This document shows positions 37,372 through 47,929 of a stretch of 64,000 nt of DNA, in pieces; positions within the stretch are counted from its first letter, which is position 1, and every line of letters starts with the position of its first letter. The notes beneath the pieces are model-generated. The model saw only the letters and a program-made list of their open reading frames with translations. It ran no database searches and was not told the origin of the DNA. The DNA is from Takakia lepidozioides (taxonomy: Eukaryota > Streptophyta > Takakiopsida > Takakiales > Takakiaceae), in contig CM060732.1 in the NCBI GenBank assembly GCA_030704615.1, forward strand, positions 72,149,053-72,213,052, read 5' to 3'. The position numbers and the translations under genes are program-made.

Positions 37372-37960
37372 CTACAGGAGGCTCTCTCGAATCATCCTCA
37401 AGGTTTCAGGGGAGTACTCTCTAGGGGTATATGTCGGAGAATCTCCAGAGATGTAATCTGGAGAATGTCCATGGACGTACTGAGGAGAAGGGACATATTC
37501 TGGAGAATCAGCGGAGACATATTCTGGAGAATTTACAAGGACAGATACTGCATACTGAGGAGGGTGAGGACTATATCCGGGAGTGGACGGAAGGACGGAT
37601 CCCGGGTACTGTTCACTATCTCCTACAGAAATGTCATTATCTGAATCAGACTGAAGATTGCACTCATCACTTTCATCTTTCTCTTCCTCTGTTTCTTCCG
37701 CTGTCTCCCGTCGAATAAGTCCCTCGAACATTGATTCGTCAGTGCACAGAGTTATGAAGGTTTGCACGTCAGAGCCCACATCTGATATTTCATTCTCAAA
37801 TCTCTTCTAGAAGGTTTTTGTTTTCGATACAACTAGTGATGCGTCTTGGTTTTCTGCTTCGTTGATGTTTACTGGATTCTGTCTCCTTGGCCTCTTACAG
37901 ATGTCGACGACGATCTCAGAACCATCTTTGGCCACCGTGTGCACTCCTACGCCCCTTCTT
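37372..37960 (-). CDS. Protein with SP-Y tandem motifs, one in-frame stop
   Basis: The minus-strand frame runs from about 37960 through a TAG near 37809 to a stop at 37372. The first part is basic (SEIVVDICKRPRRQ). The middle is acidic (EETEEEKDESDE). The C-terminal 60 residues carry repeated S-P-x-Y units: YSP, SPEY, SPEY, SPQY, SPDY, SPTY and EYSP. The low-complexity tail resembles, but is not, the RNA polymerase II CTD heptad. The function is unknown. It sits at the head of the minus-strand gene set, next to the divergent promoter region. Confidence 0.4.
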
Positions 37961-39287
37961 TTTATACTGACAGAACAAAAAATCAACGCAAGGGAGGCAT
38001 CGACATAAGTCTATCTCAATACATCCTTATGTTGTGCCTTGGCATAGTAACACGTAGGAACCTCCACTGGGCAGGCGAGGTTCGTGTGGTTTGTCCTGCC
38101 GGAGTTTATGGAGGTCTACTAGAGGTCTAGTGGTCTACGGAGACTAGTCTACTAGAGTAGCCTAGGCCTGAAGAAAAACCCGTTTTCAAATGTCGGAAAT
38201 TCGGAAAAACAATCGCGAAAAACCATGATCCTAACCCGCCATAACCCTAATCCATAACCTAATAATCCAGCGCCGCATTCTCGGCCGAGTGTCATAGCTG
38301 CATGAATTCATGAAACGCTTGTCATCGGCGTCAGGCCTTCATCCACTTGGACAACATTGAATGCGAAATACGTACTGCTTCATAAGCACGAGTGCGAAAC
38401 CATTGAACCACCATTATCGTTCTGGCATTATGATTGTTACATAGGGATCTACCAGTAAAGGACATTTTTTTCCGAAATCGGTCAAAGAGTACACTCCTGC
38501 ACCATCCAGAACCGTTCGATTGTGGCCATATCGGATATCAACGGGCGACGGAAATCGATCCGCGAGACAATGTATCGCACTATCCCATTGGAGGAGTTCC
38601 AGCGGGCAACCTGGTTTCCACCTCTATATAAGTCTGAGTGCAAACTGTTCAAACTTCTATCTCCAAACCTCTCACTTGCAGATTGTGTTTCCCGCACCTC
38701 TCTGATCATCTCCCACCTCACTTCCCAGAGTGCACCTCTCTGAGCATCCTGTACCTCTGTGGCCATCGCAGGTGTACCTCTCTGAACTTCCATAATCTCT
38801 CATGTGAACTGCATTTTTTCTCCTGTACAAAATGTTATGACATCTGTGTGTTTTCGGTACTCTACAGGAAAATCTACTTATTTCTCATCTGCATGTTTAG
38901 AAGTTACAGTCCAATACTCTTCAATTTCTATATTTCGTCATACCTCAAGTTGTGGACCTCCACTGGATAGTCGAGTCAATGCTCACATTCATCCGTCATT
39001 ACCATTATTCATCCACGTAACCATGTTCATCCACTAGTATTCATCCGTCCGACTTTTTTCATTATTATCTCATCCAACCTCCACTGTACAGTGGAGGTTA
39101 TATAATTAGACACAATCTTCATATGACATGTTCCAGACCAAACAGTAATTCCATTTCTATTCTATTCTCTGAAACGTTCATACGCGAGTGTATTTCCTTT
39201 TATTGTATTGATTCATCTCTGAATATAGTCTTAACTCATACTACTTATGACTGTAAGTAAGGTCGTCACGAAGGGGTTTTCAGTTTC
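37961..39287. other. Divergent intergenic region with four palindromic sites
   Basis: This separates the minus-strand set (ending its 5' side near 37.96 kb) from the plus-strand DUF7869 gene. It contains palindrome copies at 38059-38082, 38955-38978 and a perfect 24-bp palindrome at 39076-39099, with another at 39291 just inside the next region. No coding domain was recognised. Confidence 0.5.
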
Positions 39288-39555
39288 TTGAACCTCGCGT
39301 GTGGAGTGGAGGTTCAGGTGATCATGAGCTTAGAGACGGGTCAAAGAGTGTTTCTTACTCTTCCCGGGTCTTCATCTCCAGTAGCCACTGGGGACTGCCT
39401 TAATGTCTCCGGGGTTGGGACCTGTCATGGACACCAATTATCTTCCTCAACCATTTCAGTGGTTCTCATCTCCTGTGATGAAGCACACTCATTATGTCCT
39501 CTTCCTTATGGACATATGGATGCTGACACCTTGAAAAGAGGCAATTGGGACACCG

Positions 39556-40080
39556 GTGGTGTGGAAGGTTGGCGAAGTTCATGCAGGGAATAACGAGTAT
39601 CAAGGAGGGCCTGACATGAATCCTGATTTTATGCCGGAGACAAGGGATACTGCCGAGAATTCTGACGTCGACGAGGATGAATCAAACCACAGACCATCGA
39701 AGAGTTCCGGGAATCCGAGAGGAGGACTCGGAAGAAACAACTGGAGAAACTTGCAGTGCGTACTGTTGGGTGATGATGGGGGTACACTGTTCGAGGGGAG
39801 GATTCAAGCCTGCATTCCGGACGAGGTGATCCTCAATGACAAACTGGGAGAGGACGATGTTGGAGTTCTTGTCACCAGAATACTTTTTGGAGGTTCTGGA
39901 TCTTTGATGTCTCTTGTAAAATGGCCTTTAACAAAAACACGACTTTTGGAAGGTGGGAGACTACTCTCAAATGATGTGGAGAATTTTATTAGATCCTCCG
40001 ACAGCATATTGTACGAAGATCACGAGGCAAGTGTGAAGAAAACGGCATATAGGCATTTTACGAGGAAGAAGATGGATTGA
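39556..40080 (+). CDS. Unrecognised ORF upstream of the DUF7869 region
   Basis: An uninterrupted frame of 174 codons. It has an acidic, polar N-terminus (DVDEDESNHRPSKSSGNPRG), then a more globular part with LQCVLLGDDGGTLFEGRIQA and a basic end (AYRHFTRKKMD). No family was recognised. It probably encodes the N-terminal part, or a separate exon, of the DUF7869 protein that resumes after the solo LTR. Confidence 0.4.
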   Translation: MVWKVGEVHAGNNEYQGGPDMNPDFMPETRDTAENSDVDEDESNHRPSKSSGNPRGGLGRNNWRNLQCVLLGDDGGTLFEGRIQACIPDEVILNDKLGEDDVGVLVTRILFGGSGSLMSLVKWPLTKTRLLEGGRLLSNDVENFIRSSDSILYEDHEASVKKTAYRHFTRKKMD

Positions 40081-40177
40081 GATTTGGATCACTCCAAAAA
40101 AAGAATGAAGAATCTTACTCTGGAGGAAATCCGGTCCGTGAGCAGCAAACCTTGCTGCAGACTTCACTGCTGTCAAT

Positions 40178-40915
40178 ATTTTTGTCGCGGCCCTTTGCCT
40201 TGAGGGCAGGGGGTCGGGACACATGAGGGGCTGCCCCTGTGGTGGGGGCAGCGGCAGCGATAGGTATTGGGGGGCTGAAGCACCCTTGAGTGCCCAAGGC
40301 ACTCAAGGAGGCGGAGGCGCTCACTAGGTGGAGCCCCGCACACCGGGTTGCGGTGGGGGTGGCTCCACAAGGGGTGGTGGTAGCTTAGTGGGACTTAGTG
40401 GGGGTGGCATAGGACTCACCATGGGGGCGGAGGCCTCGTGGTGGGAGTCGTGGGGAGTCTTGGGACTCATCACGGTCCATAGGGGCCGTGGTGAGCGGGC
40501 CAAGACTCACCGCGACTCATCACCGGGAGTCGAGGGTTTTCGTGGTGGTTCGCCATAAAATGGCATGGCTGGTTGTGGAACCCCCGTGGACAGCTACAGA
40601 AGTATATATAGGGAGTAGTAACCCCGAGAACAGTGCAAGCCCGTTGGTGACCAAAAACTAGTGAGTAAGCGAGCGAGCCGGAAAGCGACCAAAGAGTGGG
40701 GAGCTGTTCCGGACTGCCATCTACCAAAGGGAATTCTCCTAGTCCCAATTAGGTGGAGGGTTTAGAGGGAAGCGAAGGGGGGACCGTTATGTCCCGGTGA
40801 GCAGCCGAAGCTCCAAGTTGGCCCGGGCGGCCAGGTTGGGAGTCAGGCGCGCGCATCAAAGCGAGTAACTATGACTTGAAGGGGAGCTTACAGAAGTGAG
40901 GTGTGCGACAATTTT
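40178..40915. mobile_element. Solo LTR, 728 bp, with 5-bp target duplication
   Basis: The element starts TGTCGCGGCC at 40183 and ends GTGTGCGACA at 40910, with the TG...CA ends and short inverted repeat (TGTCGC/GCGACA) of LTRs. The 5-bp duplication ATTTT flanks it at 40178-40182 and 40911-40915. It has a TATA-like TATATATAGGG near 40603. It is much more GC-rich than its surroundings and contains no coding domain. The internal part of the retrotransposon has been lost by LTR-LTR recombination. It lies inside the DUF7869 gene region. Confidence 0.88.
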
Positions 40916-43537
40916 GCTTGGCGAAAAACCTTGGCTATCCGTACGTCGTTTTGGGGATCCACTTTCGATGAGAGGAGAGAACACGGACTAAATGTTTCAA
41001 AACGACTTCACATGCTGGAAGGGACCTCTCGCAGGGCATACGTTACGATTGGGGGTGTGGATGTTTGTGAGATTGCTTGGTGGAAAATTCCTGGAATCGG
41101 CAGGTCCACATACATGGAGTACAAAAAGTTGAGTAAACAAGATTGATTGTCAAGTCTCCATGGGAACCGTGGAGTGAAGAGGCCACGCCCAAGGACGCTT
41201 CAGACAGAGGGTAACATTATGTCCATTATCAACGGAAATACTGACCTCATGCCCCATAAGACAAGATGCATTGGGGAGGGAAGGATGGATACTTTGAGAG
41301 TCTTACCACCTGAAATGAACTGGAAGCGAATATGAGACGAGTCCAACAAGGTATGAAATCTCCATTCTTCAATTTCTTTCCTGGAAGTCTTTTCTAATTC
41401 AATTTGGATGATCCTCCCTTCGATTTTGTCTCTTTCGACTGTGGTTGTAGCTTCATGAACCTCCACTGTCCAGTGGACGTTCTTTTCCTGACCATGCCTT
41501 ATTGTAACAGTCCAACAGACTATTCGGGTTGGAAGGAGTCTCGCAATCGGCTGTTAGCCACATCCGGAGTCCGATATTTCCTAACGTGGAGGTTCGTAAA
41601 ACTGGGAGTACATTTGCGAAGTGCACGGAGTGTGAGATGTTAAAGGACCTGATCAGAAAGTTTCTAAAGAGAAGTGCGGAATAGGTGACACACAAACGAG
41701 CTCTTGATAAACATTTGAGGCACCAAGAGTCGTGTAGAAGACTGTACCATAGCTGGAGGAATGAGTCTGTTATGATTCCGGAGGAGTTTCTCTGTGTTAT
41801 TCATGACAAAAATGGATCATAGGAAAACAGCTATTCCAAGGCTACAGACTCCAAACAAGATGATTTCTGGATTGGGTCAGCTTCCAGTTTCACTAACGGG
41901 AATGGTCACGCACGGACACGGTGATGGAGCTTACAAACAGTACTCTCTTGAGTTCTGGAAGGGAAATTCAAACTTTACAATTGGTTCTTTGGCCCGTTGC
42001 CTGCGTCAGCTGGAGAAGCCAACCTGTCGCGATGCACCTTCCTGAATAGTTTGTAGACAAACCATCTTCCATTGATAGACTCTTGCAAGCTAAAGCAAAG
42101 AAATAAAACATTTTCGATTGCCGACTTCAAAACGAGTTTTTCGAATCACGGAAGAGAGGTAAATCGAGATGTTTGGATGCTCTGAAACTCTGCAGGCCGG
42201 AAGACAAACGTGGTGCTCGTCCACTTCTGAAAAGACTGTACTTGCAAATGGATAACTCCGCGAAGGACAATAAGAACAGATAGATGCTTGTTTTTCTATC
42301 CCTCCTGACCGCCAAAGATGTTTTTGAAGAAATCCAACTAGGGTTCCTAATGGTCGGACACACCCATGAGGACATCGATGGGTTCTTCAGCTACCTTTCG
42401 AAGAAGCTAAAGGAACGAAACACCTACATTCTTTCGGATTTGATGAGGTCTTTTATGACCTCGCAAGATCTGCAGTTCATTCCACAGATTATTCAGGAGG
42501 TTCCCGACTTCAAGAATTTTGTCAAGGGCTGTATTCTGGATGGAAAGGAGGCGTTGGTCGGGATTTCGGAGATGCATGTCTTCCGTTTTTTTAAGGATGC
42601 CGAGGGCTGGCCCGTCATGAAGTACAAGAAGTCCGCTACTGATTCGGATTGGCTTCCAACAAACAATAGCGTGAAGATGTGGAAGTCCAATCCTGACGGG
42701 ACTCCCAAGCTCCATGAAGGAGACCCAGACGCCGTGCCAAGGAGACCTATCTGGGGAGTCGGGGACGACTCCTCCGAAAAACAGTCATTCATTAAGAATG
42801 GAATAAAAAAATACAGGGATTTTTGGACGAAAGGAATGATGCTTGACGATCATTACAGAGGTCGAATGGAACAATACGACCAGTACTGGGGAAACATTCT
42901 CGCCGAGCTGGATAAACCAATTCCAAAATCTCCCGAGCGTATTCAGCTTCTTGAGGGATTCTGGCCGAAAACAAATTGGTCCAAGAATCATCACAGAGAT
43001 GGAATTCATCCACATGTAGTGCCAGATGTGGAAGAAGAGGATGAAATCCTAGAACCTTACTGTGGCCCGAGGTGTGAGCGACCAAGAATATCCCTGAATC
43101 CGTTCAAGGAGAAAGGGTTCTTTGTGCTCGTTCACCCTCATGACCCAAGTACGTGCCCGGTCTGGATGGGGGTGGCAATATCTGACGTGATCCGCGAAAG
43201 GGAGGATCCTAATTTTAAGAAGGTGAAGGTGGAGTGGTGGAGACCGAGAAAAGGTGGTAACCCAACAGACTTGGAAAGGTACAGGGACTGTTGGTCAAAA
43301 CTTTGGGAGTATAACTCGACAGATCCTCCTCAATGGATCCACGTGAACAATGTTGTGTGGACAATGCCTCCACGGAAAAATACGACAAGGAATAGCATTA
43401 AGAGAATTACTGCCGCCGAAGCAGTGAAGGCGCGCGCTAATTTGGAGGAGGCTAATCGTCAGTCAGAAAGCGAGTCGTGCGAGCGAGTTCTAGACCAAGG
43501 ACATATTGTTGAGGTCAACTCCAGTACTTCGATTTAA
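40916..43537 (+). pseudogene. DUF7869-type protein, putative transposase, with disabling breaks
   Basis: Blocks in order: about 40901-41146 (RRAYVTIGGVDVCEIAWWKI), 41147-41335 (HGNRGVKRPRPRTLQTEG then DLMPHKTRCIGEGRMDTL), 41600-42045 (KCTECEMLKDLIRKF, MDHRKTAIPRLQ, GMVTHGHGD) and 42240-43537, which has 417 codons after a TAG codon. Conserved acidic motifs are VIHDK-MDHRKTAIP (about 41800), LQMDNSAKDNKNR (about 42245-42280) and VGHTHEDIDGFFSYL (42352-42396). This D / DN..KNK / H.H.D.D pattern is characteristic of DUF7869 proteins, common in non-seed plant and other eukaryotic genomes. Their spacing suggests an RNase H-like nuclease, as in DDE transposases, which is an inference. Breaks are a frameshift near 41810, a stop before 42284, further shifts between 41335 and 41640, and the upstream solo LTR. 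Confidence 0.7.
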
Positions 43538-43641
43538 GAAATAATTTTTTTCTTCTCTATATGGCCCTTCTTGTTTGCGTTGGGGGATCATTTTTGCAAT
43601 CTTCTTATGTCGCACTAAACCTATAATGTCTAGTGGACGTT

Positions 43642-43860
43642 CTCGTCCTTTGTTTCTGGTTTGCTGGATTCTGGCCTGCTGTACGTCCTGGTCAACAAAG
43701 AATACCCTGTGGGGGAGTTTCGCCTACATAACATATAGATCACAAGAACAAAATGGGCGGGCACGACCACTGGAGTCTTCAAATTCGGTCAAAGAGGTTT
43801 TTAACAATGAAAGAAAATAGCCTATTTCCAGTCCTTCTCTGAAACATTAGACTTGTTTTT
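43642..43860. other. 3' flank of the DUF7869 gene
   Basis: The short sequence after the last palindromic site and before the AT-rich repeat block. Nothing recognised. Confidence 0.3.
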
Positions 43861-46020
43861 TGCATAACCAATTCTCCCACTGAAGTCTCCTACTAGGAGG
43901 AGCCTTACTCAATTGTTGTTGACATACTTTTCAATTTGCCAGTCCTGAAATTTTTTCTCTGAGGCTTTCCTCCATTTTCCCTCTAAGCTCTACAACTTTT
44001 CTGGACCAAATTTTCATTTCATTTCATTTTCATACTTCTCATCGTTGGCCCTGGTTTAAGAGGGAATTTCGCATGTCCATTTCCGTTGTTCAAATTTTAA
44101 GCAATTTTTATTTCTCATAGTTTTTATTTGGTGGTTTGACTTTTTATCCTCTCTCATGTTTTCTTCAGATCCATTTTCTCCCATGAGATCCAGGCGCTTC
44201 CCAAAAGTCGTTATATAACGTCATTTTCTTTCCAAATCTCATAGCGTGTTTTTTTTTTTTTTTTTTTAAATCTAGGATTTAGGATTGACATACTTTTTTT
44301 TATAGTACCTTGTTTTTTTTGTTAGCATTACCTCTAACCCTTACCCTTTTGTACAAATGGCCCATGAACTATTCATACCATAACCATAGCCATAACCATA
44401 ACCATTATGGTTATTGAAATGTCTTCTCCCTTCACATTTGCGCTAGCTTTTTCTTTTGTTTTGGATTGACATGCATTTAGGCATGTTACAGTTTGCTTTC
44501 TATGTTACATCTTAATACTAGGTCCAGGTTCCAACGACGAGTCTTTCATTTAAATACTTGTCCATAATATTAGGTTCTTCATTTTTTTTTTGCTTACTAA
44601 TACCCTACTAACAACACTAAGTTCTAGCGAAGTCTGGAGTTTTCCATAAGTGTTTGTCTATTTTGTAACTTAAACAAAAACCCTAAATATTTACCCTTAA
44701 CCCAATACCCCAGAACCCTTTCCCTTCCCTTTGCAAATGAGAATCAACTATCCATACCATAACCATAACCATTTTAGTTATCCAAATCTCTTCAATGTAA
44801 CCAAATTTCCATTTTGTACCATACTAACACACACTAAGTTGTAGCGAGTGCGAGTCTTCCGGCATGTATGCTCACCATTTTTGCCTTCAACCCAAATCCT
44901 AAACCCTCGTAGAAAACCCTAAGAAAAACCCTACGCCATTGTTACGTCTAAACCCTTACCCTTCTCTTGCAACTGGGAATGAAGTATCCATATCATAACC
45001 ATAACTATTTATGGTTATTCAAATCTCTTCGCCCTTCATCTTGCGCAAGGTTTTGCCTTTGGTTTGGATTGACATGCACTTACATTTTTTATCGAACTTT
45101 GCTTTCTATGTAACTTAATACCAGGTTCCAAGGATGAGTCTTTCATTTAAATACTTGTCCGATGCAATGACTACACTTCCATAATATTAGGTTCTTCATA
45201 TTTATTTTGCTTAGTACGACCTTACTAACAACACTAAGTTGTAGCGAGTGCGAGTCTTCCGGCATGTATGCTCACCAGTTCTGCCTTGAACCCAAACCCT
45301 AAACCCTTGTCGGGAACCCTAAACAAAACCCTACATCATTGTTACGTCTAAACCCTTACCTTTCCCCTGCAAATGGGAAATGAAGTATCCATACCATAAC
45401 CATATGTATCTTAATACCAGGTTCCAAGGACGAATCCTCAATCTAAATACTTCTCCGGCCCAATGACTCTTCCATAATATTTGTTTCTCCATTTTTTTAT
45501 TTTTTTATTATCCTACTAACACACACCAAGTTCTAGCGACTGTGAGTCTTCCATATTTGTTTGTCCAATAGTTTTTTAAACCCAAACCGAAAACCTACCT
45601 TTACCATCACCCCTAAGCCATTAATCTTACCATAAACCAATAACTTTAGTGTACTACCCTAGTTACACTCAAAACCTTATTGTATTACCATGTTACATCT
45701 TCTCAATGTTTCATGCTCTTTTAATATTTTCTTTTGTTGGATAAGGTATGATAGAATGATTACAGGGATATCAAATTCCTCAACCATTTCTTAATTCTAC
45801 CGAGTGTGAGTCCATCATATTTGTTTGTCTTTTTGTACCCTAAATCCAAACCCTAAACCATTACCCTTACTGTAAACCCAAACCTTATTACACTTCTCTC
45901 TAGTTACACCCCAAACCTTATTGTACTACCCTAGTACCTCTTCCGAATGTTTCATGCTATTCTAGTATTTTACTGCCTTGTCAGATCCAAAACATGATTC
46001 ATTCCAATGGTGTGGTATGT
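43861..46020. repeat. AT-rich complex repeat array with telomere-like CCCTAAA motifs
   Basis: Blocks recur in the same order at different spacings. GTAGCGAGTGCGAGTCTTCC with GGCATGTATG occurs at 44841 and 45241, exactly 400 bp apart. AGGTTCCAA-GA-GAGTC blocks occur near 44525, 45124 and 45419. CCATAACCATAACCAT clusters occur near 44380, 44755, 44990 and 45390. Many AACCCTAAACCCT motifs resemble the plant telomere repeat in degenerate, non-tandem form. No coding region was found. The array may be subtelomere-like satellite DNA. Confidence 0.7.
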
Positions 46021-46181
46021 GAACATTGTGCTTCATCATGTCGTATGAAGATTGTATCATTTGCTCAAGCAATCTGCACCCAAATTACCGAATGGGACAA
46101 AATCAACCTCCTGTGTTCTTGAAACCACTCCTTAAAGTATGGCAGAGTTCTGAAGGTTTTTACAATCAGAGTAACACTCTG

Positions 46182-47888
46182 CTAATTGATGATACGGCTT
46201 TGAAGTGTTTGCTGAACCCTCCTAAATCTTGTCTTCTTCTCAAGTCTTTTGAGAACATTGACGTCAACGATTTCTTCCTTCTCAAATTTAGATTTCTTGG
46301 TTAGCTTCTTGAAATTTGAGAACGTCTCAAGCTTCTTGAAAGCAAGGAGAATATGATTTCCACCTTTCAAAATTAACGATCCACAGTTCAAGCCTCTTCT
46401 TGACTATATTGACTGAGCACGTGAAGGCTTACCCGTGCCGCATGTGAGGTCCAGAATCCGCCCTTGGACATCCGAGCACGTCTCCATGAGGGTTTGGATG
46501 AAAGCAGGGCTCCGGGTCCGGCTGTACCGCCACGGTTTGCCTGTCTTTGTGTCCTTCGGGATACTGGAGTGGGGCACATAGTTGTAGAGGACATCGTAGG
46601 TAACAGGGTCCATAGCGGCATCAACAAGACGACCGTCGTTGCGGAATTTGAACGTAGACCCTCTCTTCACAAAGCAATATGCCTCAAACACCAATGTCTG
46701 CACATCCAACAAAAGAGGGATCAACTCCGGGATCTTGTTTAGATACACCACAATATGAGGTGAATGCAATAGATTGATAACTTACACTTTGGCCCTCTGT
46801 TCGCAACCCCTGTGTATTGATGCAGAACCATTTTCTGAGGAGGACCGGGGTGACATTTTTCGGTGTCCACCTTGCCACCGCATTCTCTGTGGTCTTCCCT
46901 CTTGTGGCAAGGACAACCACACATCCACCGTCATCCAGAAGCATCCCCGCCAGCCCAAACCCGGCTTTCCAGTAGTCCTCAATAAACCTGTTCCAGGTGG
47001 GCACACCATCCAGGCCCTCCAGCAGCTCCCCATCTGGAATGTCGAGGAGAATCATGTCGCAAGCTCTCTCCACCTCAACCCCCCCCCCCGGAGTGCTCTT
47101 GCAATCCGTGCTCACAGCCGTGAAGAATTCCATCATGGCTTCAAATCCAGAGGTGTCTTTAGGCTCTGTACCGGCAGCCCTCTTCTTGGCTTTCCCCTTC
47201 TGCTCCGCCAGAGACTTGCTGTGTGCCACCTTCTTCGCCCTGGCAGCGAGAGCGTCAAGGAAGCTCTCATTGACGCATTGGATGATGGTTGGAGGTTCTA
47301 GCTTTGGCCTGTGCGTAAACGTCACCGCCGAATACCGCCGTGTAGGCTCGCCCTCAAATGCCAACTTCTTGGCAGAGCCAGTCCCACTCCGAACTAACTT
47401 GGGAACCCGGACGACCGGTGACTGGGTAGCAGCAACAGCAGTCGCAGGACTTTGAACAAAGTCGTCGTCCGAGTCACTCTCTTGGGTCCCCTCCTGCGCC
47501 TCCTCCGATGCCCCGATGGTTTTCTGTTTTTTGGGTGTTACTGCACTCACCTGTTTCCTTGTCCTTTTCCTTTGGCCTTTACTCTTCTCATTCAATTTCT
47601 CCTGAATTCCTGCCTGAGCAAGCTCTGCCACTTTCCTGGAGTTCGCAAGCGCTTTTGCCTCTTTTGCACCCAACAGAGGCAGCGGAGCCTGCTTTCGTCG
47701 GGCCTAGCATCCAGGTTCAATTGAAACTCGGATGGGTCGAGCGAGCCGGGCGGAAGGTCCACATACCAAGGGCAATCACGTTCCAGATGCCACTCCTTCA
47801 CAATATCGTCAGTGTACATGGAGTCAGCCCCAGGGTTCCTCCATGCCAGGAAGAATGGTGGCTCGAAAGACATATGACCTTTCTCCAA
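46182..47888 (-). pseudogene. Permuted (beta-class-like) DNA methyltransferase, multi-exon, frameshifted
   Basis: The first block, 47700-47888, is aromatic-rich (SFEPPFFLAWRNPGADS, WHLERDCPWYVDLPPG). A frame change near 47680 leads into 46790-47673, which has a basic nuclear-localisation-like region (QRKRTRKQ), then CDMILLDIPDGELLEG, matching the position of the motif IV catalytic loop (usually DPPY or SPPY), and LDDGGCVVVLAT. After an intron, 46430-46710 has FVKRGSTFKFRNDG, a KPWRYSR segment, FIQTLMETCSDVQGRILDL and TCGTG, the AdoMet-binding motif I, followed by a GT donor and a probable continuation GSLILKGGNH near 46370. Motif IV before motif I is the order of beta-class N6-adenine or N4-cytosine DNA methyltransferases. 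The loop reads DIPD, so activity is doubtful. It is not typical of host RNA methyltransferases. Confidence 0.6.
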
Positions 47889-47929
47889 AAGGGAGAACTT
47901 GCAGTACCTGCATTCATGAAAAACACAAT

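Larger units (their letters stand above)
29217..43641. repeat. Family of about ten palindromic sites (arms AACCTCCACTG / CAGTGGAGGTT)
   Basis: Sites: 29217-29242, 29600-29625, 33702-33728, 37119-37142, 38059-38082, 38955-38978, 39076-39099, 39291-39314, 41458-41481 and 43618-43641, plus a half-site at 41581-41595. The arms are 11 bp with a 2-bp centre. The copy at 37119 has perfect arms and the copy at 39076 is a perfect 24-bp palindrome. I did not see the motif elsewhere in the window. Confidence 0.85.

Noticed and set aside
40328-40558. Gly-rich ORF
   Set aside because: It lies inside the GC-rich solo LTR and has no motif.
43861-46020. A chromosome end
   Set aside because: Telomere-like motifs are degenerate and not in uninterrupted tandem, and genes and transposons continue on both sides.
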